Origin: Hominenteromicrobium mulieris
Lineage (GTDB): Bacteria > Bacillota > Clostridia > Oscillospirales > Acutalibacteraceae
Strand: one strand, 5' to 3'
Length of the DNA stretch: 64,000 nt
Assembly: GCF_020687165.1 (NCBI RefSeq)
Contig: NZ_JAJEQC010000003.1
Positions 43,446 to 51,064 of the stretch are shown one piece after another. Both the position numbers and the translations under genes were made by a program. Below the pieces are notes generated by a model that was not told the origin of the DNA, did no database searches, and worked only from the letters and a program-made list of their open reading frames with translations. Within the stretch, counting starts at the first letter, position 1. Each line of letters begins with the position of its first letter.

Positions 43446-44171
43446 TTACTCGCCTCCGTTCGTCAGTTTGATCTCGCAGTCTTCGCCGTCACCGTCCACG
43501 CGCAATCGCTTGTCCTTGACAAGCTCCAAAACGGCGAGGAACGCCGCCACGCGCTCCGAAGGGTCGTTTTTGCCGCGGAACAACTCTTTTAACGACACAT
43601 GCCGCTTTTTCCACAGGCTGCGCAGCACGAAAACAATTTGCGAAGCCACGGAGACCACACGGCGCGTGATGAGCTTTGAGATGGTGTCCTCCGGCTTCTG
43701 CGGCTCCGGCGGCTTCTTTTTTCCGAGCATCGACAAATACGCCGAAAGCAGCTCCTGCGGCTTATGATGGCGCTTATAGGTGAGATCTGCGGGAATATCC
43801 GCCTGCGCACGCACGATGCTGTCGAGCGAAAACCGCTCGCGCAGACGCATGGCCGCTTCCTTGCACTGCTGGTATTCAAGCAGCTGACCGGTCAGCTCTT
43901 GCTTCAATGCCGCTTCCTCTTCCTTTTTCGGCAGCAGCGAAACACTTTTGATGTGCACAAGACGCGCCGCCATCTCAAGAAATTCGCTCGCAACGTCCAT
44001 ATCTGCCGCCTGCATCTCGTGAATCTGCGCCATGTACTGCTCTAAAAGCTCTGCGATGGGAATATCGTAGATATTGAGTTTGTTTTTTGCGATGAGGTTG
44101 AGCAGCAGGTCGAGCGGACCCTCAAACACATCGAGCTTATAGGAAAGTGTTTCCGTTTTTTCCATGTTCAT
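43446..44171 (-). CDS. scpA: segregation and condensation protein A
   Basis: The 241-residue kleisin starts YKLDVFEGPLDLLLNLIAKNKLNIYDIPIAELLEQY, the ScpA N-terminal signature, and has the C-terminal winged helix. It bridges Smc heads with ScpB, encoded next. The preceding gene encodes an M50 protease seven bases away. Confidence 0.97.
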   Translation of the reverse strand: MNMEKTETLSYKLDVFEGPLDLLLNLIAKNKLNIYDIPIAELLEQYMAQIHEMQAADMDVASEFLEMAARLVHIKSVSLLPKKEEEAALKQELTGQLLEYQQCKEAAMRLRERFSLDSIVRAQADIPADLTYKRHHKPQELLSAYLSMLGKKKPPEPQKPEDTISKLITRRVVSVASQIVFVLRSLWKKRHVSLKELFRGKNDPSERVAAFLAVLELVKDKRLRVDGDGEDCEIKLTNGGE

Positions 44172-44177
44172 ACACGA

Positions 44178-44882
44178 TCACAATACGCCGGCCAGACGGA
44201 ACGGCAACGCCGCAAGCCAGCTCACACCGCCGTATACGGCGTTTTCAAGCACATTTAGCGGACCCGTGAGCGCACCGGAAACAATGAGCAGCATGCCGAT
44301 CATGGAGAGCATGTTCTGGTACTGGTAGAACTTGTAGCGTGCGCGGTCGCTGAGCAGCGCCGCCAGAATTTTGGAGCCGTCAAGCGGCGGCAGCGGCACA
44401 AGGTTGAAGACCGCCAGCACCGCGTTGATAAACGAAAAATAGCTGAAGAACAGTAAAATGTAATGCACAAACGCGTTGTACGGCGCAAAAGCCGCAATAG
44501 CATAATAAATAACGCAGCCGACATAAGATGCAAGCAGGTTCGCCGCCGGGCCCGCAAGAGACGTGAGTGCCACGCCGGAGCGCGGATTTTTAAAATACCG
44601 GCTGTCGATCGGCACGGGCTTTGCCCAACCGATGCCGAAAAGCAAAAGGAACATCGCACCCATCGGGTCAATGCTTGCAAGCGGGTTCAGCGTCAAGCGG
44701 CCCTCATACTTTGCGGTAGGGTCACCGAGTTTGTACGCCACCCAACCGTGCGCAAGCTCGTGCAGCGGCAGCGCAAGGAAAACGATGACGAGCGTGGCTA
44801 AAATCTGAATGATAACACTGAGCGGATCAACAGCGCCGCCGCGCAGCAAGGTCATGATCGAATTAAAAAGCAAATATAACAC
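44178..44882 (-). CDS. M50B site-2 protease family membrane protein
   Basis: The 234-residue protein has about five membrane segments, the zinc motif HELAH (residues 41-45) and the third ligand region NLVPLPPLDGSKIL. It belongs to the YwhC-like branch of M50, usually found before scpA in Firmicutes. Substrates are unknown. The GTG start lies right at AAAGAGG, so a TTG three codons later may be the true start. Confidence 0.9.
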   Translation of the reverse strand: MLYLLFNSIMTLLRGGAVDPLSVIIQILATLVIVFLALPLHELAHGWVAYKLGDPTAKYEGRLTLNPLASIDPMGAMFLLLFGIGWAKPVPIDSRYFKNPRSGVALTSLAGPAANLLASYVGCVIYYAIAAFAPYNAFVHYILLFFSYFSFINAVLAVFNLVPLPPLDGSKILAALLSDRARYKFYQYQNMLSMIGMLLIVSGALTGPLNVLENAVYGGVSWLAALPFRLAGVL

Positions 44883-45061
44883 CTCTTTCTGTGGGGTGCA
44901 CCCGAAAACGGTTTCGGATATACCTTATAGAATTATAAAGCATAGAGGACGAAAAAACAATTCTTTTCCGTAAAAACATTCTGTGAACAACTTTTCGTTT
45001 TAGCAAAAGATGCGAAAAGCGAGTTTTTTCAAAATTTAGTTCCCATTTTTAAAAATAAATC

Positions 45062-45090
45062 TTGCATTTTGCGTTCGTTTCTGCTACAAT
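45062..45090 (+). promoter_or_regulatory. sigma-A promoter for rpmB
   Basis: TTGCAT and TACAAT with a 17-base spacer, about 48 bases before the start codon. It lies in a 255-base divergent gap that holds no other feature apart from AT-rich DNA. Confidence 0.75.
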
Positions 45091-45137
45091 ACTAACGTTG
45101 CAATGAAGAATTAGGCACTTTAAGGAGGTGCAGATAG

Positions 45138-45326
45138 ATGGCTAAATGTGAAATTTGCGGAAAGGACGTATCCTTCGGCATCAAGGTTTCCCACTCCCAC
45201 AGACGTTCCAACAGAACTTGGAAACCGAATATCAGACGAGTAAAGGCACTTGTTAACGGTACACCGAAGCGTGTATACGCCTGCACCCGCTGCTTGCGTT
45301 CCGGCAAGGTTACAAGAGCAGTATAA
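45138..45326 (+). CDS. rpmB: 50S ribosomal protein L28 (zinc-binding form)
   Basis: The 62-residue protein has KCEICGKDVSFGIKVSHSHRRSNRTWKPN and VYACTRCLRSGKV, so both CxxC pairs are kept and it is the zinc-binding form of L28. A strong AAGGAGGTG site precedes the ATG. In Bacillus rpmB lies beside spoVM; here it has moved about 19 kb away. Confidence 0.97.
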   Translation: MAKCEICGKDVSFGIKVSHSHRRSNRTWKPNIRRVKALVNGTPKRVYACTRCLRSGKVTRAV

Positions 45327-45346
45327 AAGAACTGGTCGATAAAATT

Positions 45347-45376
45347 ATGGACATCGTTTCGGTGTCCATTTTTTTA
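45347..45376 (+). terminator. intrinsic terminator after rpmB
   Basis: ATGGACA pairs with TGTCCAT (7 bp, nine-base loop), followed by TTTTTTTATTTT. The next 90 bases hold only a GTCATTC/GAATGAC inverted repeat. Confidence 0.88.
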
Positions 45377-45465
45377 TTTTCCGTATTTACTTTTTCATCC
45401 CGCTGTGATAAATTTTGTTTGTGTCATTCCATCCTCCATCGTTTAGAATGACTTCCTTAATAAGC

Positions 45466-45505
45466 AAAAGGCGCCGTGCAGGTTTTAAACCACACAGCGC
45501 CTTTT
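45466..45505 (-). terminator. intrinsic terminator after gdhA
   Basis: AAAAGGCGC pairs with GCGCCTTTT across a loop that itself holds GGTTT/AAACC. On the minus strand it is followed by TTTTGC. It could also stop plus-strand readthrough from rpmB. Confidence 0.82.
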
Positions 45506-45536
45506 AAGCTTTATTCTGTTTTAAATCAAATCAGGA

Positions 45537-46868
45537 TCAGACAATGCCCTGTGCGAGCATAGCATCTGCGACCTTCACGAAGCCCGCGATGTTTGCGCCC
45601 ATGACATAATTCTTCGGGTGGCCGTACTTCTCGGCAGCCGCGTCTACGTTTGCAAAGATGTTCTCCATGATGCCCTTCAGCTTTGCGTCAACTTCTTCAA
45701 AGCTCCAGGAGAGACGCTCGCTGTTCTGGCTCATCTCAAGAGCAGAAGTCGCAACGCCGCCTGCGTTTGCAGCCTTGCCCGGTGCAAACAGAACACCGGC
45801 CTGCTGGAAGACATTCGTAGCCTCAATGGTGGACGGCATGTTCGCACCCTCGGCAACGACCTGTACGCCGTTCTTGACGAGCGTCTTCGCGTCTTCTTCG
45901 TTCAGCTCGTTCTGCGTTGCGCACGGCAGAGCCACGTCGCACGGAACCGTCCAAACGCCCTTACCCTCGTGGTACTCGCTGTTCGGTCTGTACTTCTTGT
46001 ACTCGGTGAGACGTGCGCGCTTAACTTCCTTGATCTCCTTGACAGCTGCGAGGTCGATGCCCTCCGCGTCGTAGATCCAGCCGGTGGAATCAGACATGGT
46101 AACAACCTTAGCGCCAAGCTGCTGTGCCTTTTCGGTTGCATAAATTGCAACGTTGCCGGCGCCGGAGATAACAACCGTCTTGCCCTTAATATCCATGCCG
46201 TTCTTCTTCATCATCGCATCGGTGAAGTACAGCAGGCCGTAGCCCGTCGCTTCCGTACGGACGAGGGAGCCGCCGTAGGTGAGGCCCTTGCCGGTGAGAA
46301 CGCCCTCATAGCAGTTACGGATTCTCTTATACTGGCCGTAGAGGTAGCCGATTTCTCTGCCGCCTACACCGATATCGCCCGCCGGTACATCCGTATCAGC
46401 GCCGATGTGTCTGTAAAGCTCGGTCATGAAGCTCTGGCAGAACACCATAATCTCGTGGTCACTCTTGCCCTTCGGGTCGAAATCGGAGCCGCCCTTGCCG
46501 CCGCCGATGGGCAGGCCGGTCAGGGAGTTCTTGAGAATCTGCTCGAAGCCGAGGAACTTGATGATGCCAAGGTTAACGGACGGGTGCAGACGCAGACCGC
46601 CCTTATACGGACCGATCGCAGAGTTGAACTGTACGCGGTAGCCGCGGTTCACATGAACCTTGCCGTTATCGTCGACCCACGGCACGCGGAACATGATCTG
46701 GCGCTCCGGCTCGGTGAGACGCTCCAAGATACCGGCAGCCTCATACTGCGGGTTTGCTTCAATGACCGGCTCCAAAGTGGTGAGAACTTCCGTTGCAGCC
46801 TGAATGAATTCCGGCTCATTGGAATTAAGCTTTTTAAGGTGTTCCAGCTGTTCGCTTACATAAGACAT
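45537..46868 (-). CDS. gdhA: glutamate dehydrogenase
   Basis: The 443-residue enzyme interconverts glutamate and 2-oxoglutarate plus ammonia. The substrate site PIGGGKGGSDFDPKGKSDHE, DIGVGGREIGYLYGQYK and the Rossmann loop GAGNVAIYA are clear, and length fits the hexameric small-subunit GDH, usually NADP-linked in Clostridia. It is a single-gene transcript with its own near-consensus promoter, a long structured leader and a terminator. Confidence 0.97.
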   Translation of the reverse strand: MSYVSEQLEHLKKLNSNEPEFIQAATEVLTTLEPVIEANPQYEAAGILERLTEPERQIMFRVPWVDDNGKVHVNRGYRVQFNSAIGPYKGGLRLHPSVNLGIIKFLGFEQILKNSLTGLPIGGGKGGSDFDPKGKSDHEIMVFCQSFMTELYRHIGADTDVPAGDIGVGGREIGYLYGQYKRIRNCYEGVLTGKGLTYGGSLVRTEATGYGLLYFTDAMMKKNGMDIKGKTVVISGAGNVAIYATEKAQQLGAKVVTMSDSTGWIYDAEGIDLAAVKEIKEVKRARLTEYKKYRPNSEYHEGKGVWTVPCDVALPCATQNELNEEDAKTLVKNGVQVVAEGANMPSTIEATNVFQQAGVLFAPGKAANAGGVATSALEMSQNSERLSWSFEEVDAKLKGIMENIFANVDAAAEKYGHPKNYVMGANIAGFVKVADAMLAQGIV

Positions 46869-46995
46869 AACGATCGCTCCTTAGAAAATAGATTGAAAAA
46901 TAAGAAAAGCACAGGAAACGCAGTTTTCACCTTTAAATCCTGCAAAAAGATCTCCCTTCGGTCTTTTGGGCCTTTTTGCCCGTTTCCTGAAAACG
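46869..46995 (-). promoter_or_regulatory. structured leader RNA of gdhA, attenuator-like
   Basis: The untranslated leader folds around a closing stem CAGGAAACG/CGTTTCCTG (46981-46989 with 46912-46920). Inside are GGGC-AAAAAG-GCCC and AAAAGACC-GAAG-GG...TCTTTT. The 3' arm of the closing stem is followed by TGTGCTTTTCTTATTTTTC, so the closed form resembles an intrinsic terminator. Near the predicted 5' end, CGTTTTCAGGAAACG can form a competing hairpin that takes away the AAACG of the closing stem. No known riboswitch class is recognised. It fills the gap together with the promoter. Confidence 0.6.
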
Positions 46996-47000
46996 TTTAC

Positions 47001-47029
47001 ATTTTACCACAGGTTTTTCGTGTTTTCAA
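47001..47029 (-). promoter_or_regulatory. sigma-A promoter for gdhA
   Basis: On the minus strand TTGAAA and TAAAAT with a 17-base spacer. Predicted transcription start is near 46994, right at the edge of the structured leader. From here to 47201 the divergent region shows only AT-rich DNA. Confidence 0.8.
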
Positions 47030-47201
47030 TATGTTTTTGCGAAAAATTTCAAAAAGTTTCAGCACCGCAAAGCGATGAATTTTGAAGGAAACCTATTTCA
47101 ATTCTGCAAGTTCACTTTCTTTTGTTGTAAAAGCACCAGTATTCTTTCGTCTCATACCCTGAAATTGTACGAATTCTTGCACGGCGGTTTTCGGAAAAAG
47201 A

Positions 47202-47230
47202 TTGACATTCGGTGCACTTTTCTATAGAAT
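47202..47230 (+). promoter_or_regulatory. sigma-A promoter for purC
   Basis: TTGACA and TAGAAT separated by 17 bases, about 94 bases before the purC start codon. Confidence 0.85.
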
Positions 47231-47249
47231 TAATGTGTATGATAATGCA

Positions 47250-47285
47250 CGGGAGAAAATTTTGCCGTTTTCGGCTTTTCGCCCG
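47250..47285 (+). other. stem-loop in the purC leader
   Basis: CGGGAGAAAA pairs with TTTTCGCCCG (nine of ten) and caps an inner hairpin GCCG-TTTT-CGGC. It is in the predicted 5' leader. No guanine-riboswitch core is seen, so the role, if any, is unknown. Confidence 0.45.
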
Positions 47286-47323
47286 CGCCAAACGCTCAAT
47301 GAAGAAAGGTATGGTAATGTATT

Positions 47324-48034
47324 ATGCAGAAGACCGAATTACTCTACGAGGGCAAAGCAAAGAAAGTTTACGCAACGGAGAACCCGGATTATTGCATCGT
47401 TTCCTATAAAGATGACGCGACCGCGTTCAACGGCCTCAAGAAGGGCACCATCGTCGGCAAAGGCGTTGTCAACAACCGTATGTCCAACTTCATGTTCCAG
47501 CTGCTTGAAAAGCACGGCATCAAGACCCACTTTGTAGAAGAGCTTTCCGACCGCGACACCGTTGTGCGCAAGGTCAGCATCGTTCCGCTCGAAGTCATCG
47601 TCCGCAACAAGGCAGCCGGCAGTCTCTCTAAGCGCCTCGGCCTTGAGGAAGGCACCCCCATGCGCGTACCGGTCCTGGAGTTCTGCTACAAGAACGACGA
47701 TCTCGGCGACCCGATGGTCAACAATTACCATATCCTCGCTGCCGGCTTTGCAACGCAGGAGGAAATTGATAAGATCAGCTCGATGGCTCTGAAGGTCAAC
47801 GAGCTCATGCTGGAGTTCTTCAAGAGCATCGGCGTTGACCTCATCGACTTCAAGATCGAATTCGGCAAGACCTCCGACGGCGAGATTATCCTCGCAGACG
47901 AGATTTCCCCGGATACCTGCCGCTTCTGGGACATCAACACCCATGAAAAGCTCGATAAGGACCGTTTCCGCCGCGACATGGGCGGTGTGGAAGAGGCTTA
48001 TGCCGAAATGATGAAGCGCATCGGCCTGAACTGA
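47324..48034 (+). CDS. purC: SAICAR synthase
   Basis: The 236-residue purine enzyme joins CAIR with aspartate. It starts TELLYEGKAKKVY, the PurC signature, and has IVRNKAAGSLSKRLG and DFKIEFGKTSDGEIILADEISPDTCRFWD. An in-frame TAA nine bases upstream fixes the ATG at 47324; AAAGG is 14 bases away, a wide spacing. It starts the purine gene group. Confidence 0.97.
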   Translation: MQKTELLYEGKAKKVYATENPDYCIVSYKDDATAFNGLKKGTIVGKGVVNNRMSNFMFQLLEKHGIKTHFVEELSDRDTVVRKVSIVPLEVIVRNKAAGSLSKRLGLEEGTPMRVPVLEFCYKNDDLGDPMVNNYHILAAGFATQEEIDKISSMALKVNELMLEFFKSIGVDLIDFKIEFGKTSDGEIILADEISPDTCRFWDINTHEKLDKDRFRRDMGGVEEAYAEMMKRIGLN

Positions 48035-48051
48035 CTGTAAAGCATATAACG

Positions 48052-48085
48052 AAACGGAGTCCCCGAAAACGCGGAGGCTCCGTTT
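48052..48085 (+). terminator. hairpin between purC and purB
   Basis: AAACGGAG pairs with CTCCGTTT across an 18-base loop. There is no proper T run, so termination would be weak or partial; purB follows 60 bases later. Confidence 0.45.
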
Positions 48086-48144
48086 ACGCGGTTTATTGCC
48101 GCATTCTCCGTTTGTTATTTATTTGATTAAAGGAAAAGATAAAC

Positions 48145-49575
48145 ATGAGAGATACGTATGAATCCCCCCTGTCCTCCCGCTATGCCGACAAAGAGATGAA
48201 GTACCTGTTTTCGCCGGACATGAAGTTCAAGACCTGGCGCCGCCTTTGGATCGCCCTTGCAGAGAGTGAAATGGAGCTCGGTCTGCCGGTCACGCAGGAA
48301 CAGGTCGATGAGCTGAAGGCACACGCCGAGGACATCAACTATGAAGTCGCCGAAGAGCGCGAGCGCCTTGTGCGCCACGACGTGATGAGCCATGTGTATG
48401 CCTACGGCCAGCAGTGCCCGAAGGCTGCCGGCATCATCCACCTCGGCGCAACAAGCTGCTATGTCGGCGACAACACCGACATCATCATCATGACGGAAGC
48501 CATGAAGATTGTTAGGAAGAAGCTCGTCAATGTCATCCGCATTCTTTCCCATTTTGCGGAAGAATATAAAGACCTGCCCACGCTCGCCTTCACCCACTTC
48601 CAGCCGGCACAGCCGACCACCGTGGGCAAGCGCGCCACGCTGTGGATGCAGGAGTTTCTGATGGACCTTGAAGACGTGGAGTATCAGCTCAGCAAAGCGA
48701 AGCTGCTCGGCTCCAAGGGCACCACGGGCACACAAGCAAGCTTCCTTGAGCTTTTCGACGGCAACGATGAAATGGCCGCAAAGATCGACGCGAAAATCGC
48801 CGAGAAAATGGGCTATGAGAGCTGCTTTGCCGTCTCCGGCCAGACCTACCCGCGTAAGCTTGACAGCCAGATGCTGAACGTTTTGAGCTGCATCGCGCAG
48901 AGCGCCGCAAAATTCTCGAACGACATCCGTCTTCTGCAGCACCTGAAGGAAGTGGAAGAGCCGTTTGAGAAGAACCAGATCGGTTCCTCCGCCATGGCGT
49001 ATAAGCGCAACCCGATGCGCAGCGAGCGTATCGCCTCCCTTGCACGCTACATTGTCGTAGACGCGCTGAACCCGGCGATTACCGCTTCTACGCAGTGGTT
49101 TGAGCGCACGCTGGACGACTCCGCGAACAAGCGCATCAGCGTGCCGGAAGCTTTCCTTGCGACCGACGCGATCCTGAACCTTGTAATGAACGTTGCGGAC
49201 GGCCTTGTGGTTTACCCGAAGGTCATCGAGCAGCACCTCCGCCGCGAGCTGCCGTTCATGGCGACGGAAAACATCATGATGGACGCCGCAAAGCGCGGCG
49301 CAGACCGTCAGGAGCTGCATGAGCACGTGCGCGTGCACTCCATGGCAGCCTCTAAGGTCATTAAGGAAGAGGGCGGTGAAAATGACCTTCTGGAGCGCAT
49401 CGCAAACGACCCGATCTTCGGCGTCACACTCGACGAGCTCAAGGGCATCGTAGACCCGCACAAGTATGTCGGCCGCGCACCACGCCAGACCGAAATTTTC
49501 CTTCACGATGTCGTAAAGCCGATTCTCGATCGCTATGCAGACACCGAAACAGAGACCGCAGAGATCAATCTGTAA
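48145..49575 (+). CDS. purB: adenylosuccinate lyase
   Basis: The 476-residue lyase acts twice in purine synthesis, on SAICAR and on adenylosuccinate. The fumarase-family signature GSSAMAYKRNPMRSE, the HLGATSCYVGDN region and THFQPAQPTTVGKR are present. It is slightly longer than Bacillus PurB and resembles the 475-480 residue type. purA follows by 65 bases, so the two steps from IMP to AMP are adjacent. Confidence 0.97.
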   Translation: MRDTYESPLSSRYADKEMKYLFSPDMKFKTWRRLWIALAESEMELGLPVTQEQVDELKAHAEDINYEVAEERERLVRHDVMSHVYAYGQQCPKAAGIIHLGATSCYVGDNTDIIIMTEAMKIVRKKLVNVIRILSHFAEEYKDLPTLAFTHFQPAQPTTVGKRATLWMQEFLMDLEDVEYQLSKAKLLGSKGTTGTQASFLELFDGNDEMAAKIDAKIAEKMGYESCFAVSGQTYPRKLDSQMLNVLSCIAQSAAKFSNDIRLLQHLKEVEEPFEKNQIGSSAMAYKRNPMRSERIASLARYIVVDALNPAITASTQWFERTLDDSANKRISVPEAFLATDAILNLVMNVADGLVVYPKVIEQHLRRELPFMATENIMMDAAKRGADRQELHEHVRVHSMAASKVIKEEGGENDLLERIANDPIFGVTLDELKGIVDPHKYVGRAPRQTEIFLHDVVKPILDRYADTETETAEINL

Positions 49576-49640
49576 TTCACCCCGCCGTTTTAAACGGCTT
49601 TGGGAGGAAATAAATATATATTAGAAAGGCTTGAACTATT

Positions 49641-50921
49641 ATGGTAAAAGCAATCGTCGGCGCCTGCTGGGGCGACGAAGGAAAAGGCAAAATCACCGAT
49701 ATTCTGGCGGAAGATTCCGATATCGTTGTTCGTTTCCAGGGCGGCAGCAACGCCGGCCACACGATCATCAACAATTACGGTCGCTTTGCTCTGCATCAGC
49801 TGCCCTCCGGTATTTTTAGAAAGAACATCCTCAATATCATTGGCAACGGCGTTGCGCTCTCCGTTGAAAACTTCATCGACGAGCTCAAGGCTGTAACGGA
49901 ACAGGGCGTTCCGATGCCGAACATCCTCATCTCCAACCGCTGCCAGATCGTTATGCCGTACCACAAAGCACTGGACGGCATGGAAGAAGCCCGTCTGGCT
50001 TCTAAGTCCTTTGGTTCCACCAAGAGCGGCATCGCACCGTTCTATTCCGATAAGTACGCAAAGATCGGCTTTCAGGTCAGCGAGCTGTTTGGCAGCAAAG
50101 AGGACCTGATGGAGAAGATTGACCATGTGCTCGATCTCAAGAATGTACTCTACACCGAACTTTATAAGGTAGAGCCGCTCGACCGCGAAGAGATTTACGC
50201 AAAGCTCATGGAATACAAGGAACTCATCGCGCCGTATGTGGCCGATACATTCACCATTCTCCACAACGCCGTTAAGGAAGGCAAAACCATTCTGCTCGAG
50301 GGTCAGCTCGGCTCCCTGAAGGACCCGGACCTCGGCATTTATCCGATGGTCACCTCCTCCTCCCCGGTCGCCGGCTTCGGCGCTGTCGGCGCAGGCGGCA
50401 TCCCGCCGTATGAGATCAAAGAGATTTACACGGTCGTTAAGGCGTATTCCAGCGCTGTCGGCGCAGGCGAGTTCGTTTCCGAGATTTTCGGCGATGAAGC
50501 GGAAGAGCTGAGAAAGCGCGGCGGCGATAAGGGCGAGTACGGTGCTACCACCGGCCGTCCGCGTCGTGTCGGCTGGCTCGACCTCGTTGCAGCCCGCTAT
50601 GGGTGCCAGGTGCAGGGCGCAACCGGCGTTGCCATGACCGTACTTGATGCACTCGGCTATCTCGATGAGATTCCGGTCTGCGTCGGCTACGAGCTCGACG
50701 GCAAGCAGATCGATTACTTCCCGACCACTACGGAGCTCAAGCGCTGCAAGCCGATTTTCGAGAAGCTCCCGGGTTGGAAATGCGACATCCGCGGCATCAA
50801 GAAGTTCGAGGATCTCCCGGAGAACGCACGTCATTACGTCGAGTTTGCCGAAAAGCACCTCGGTGTTCCGGTCTGCATGGTTTCGAACGGCCCTGCCCGC
50901 GAAGACATCATGTATCGCTAA
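49641..50921 (+). CDS. purA: adenylosuccinate synthetase
   Basis: The 426-residue GTP enzyme joins IMP and aspartate. It starts VKAIVGACWGDEGKGKITD (P-loop with catalytic Asp) and has RFQGGSNAGHTI (catalytic His). Other landmarks are GQLGSLKDPDLGIYPMVTSS and GATTGRPRRVGWLD. A terminator-like hairpin follows. Confidence 0.97.
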   Translation: MVKAIVGACWGDEGKGKITDILAEDSDIVVRFQGGSNAGHTIINNYGRFALHQLPSGIFRKNILNIIGNGVALSVENFIDELKAVTEQGVPMPNILISNRCQIVMPYHKALDGMEEARLASKSFGSTKSGIAPFYSDKYAKIGFQVSELFGSKEDLMEKIDHVLDLKNVLYTELYKVEPLDREEIYAKLMEYKELIAPYVADTFTILHNAVKEGKTILLEGQLGSLKDPDLGIYPMVTSSSPVAGFGAVGAGGIPPYEIKEIYTVVKAYSSAVGAGEFVSEIFGDEAEELRKRGGDKGEYGATTGRPRRVGWLDLVAARYGCQVQGATGVAMTVLDALGYLDEIPVCVGYELDGKQIDYFPTTTELKRCKPIFEKLPGWKCDIRGIKKFEDLPENARHYVEFAEKHLGVPVCMVSNGPAREDIMYR

Positions 50922-50938
50922 TTTAAGATATTCTAAGA

Positions 50939-50968
50939 AAGCAGGCAGCCCCAAGCCGCCTGCTTTCC
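50939..50968 (+). terminator. hairpin terminator after purA
   Basis: AAGCAGGC pairs with GCCTGCTT (8 bp, 11-base loop), followed by TTTCCCC. The T run is short. Confidence 0.65.
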
Positions 50969-51064
50969 CCTACTTTGCATACAAATCATTAAATACAGTT
51001 ATATTTCCACTGTACAAAGAATAACCAATTTTGAATTGTAAATTCTGAAAGGATGGTTTAGGAT

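Noticed and set aside
47231..47323. Purine riboswitch before purC
   Set aside because: The conserved TATA...junction elements are absent.
50966..51064. glmS ribozyme
   Set aside because: Looked for the conserved core before glmS; the gap is too short and lacks it.
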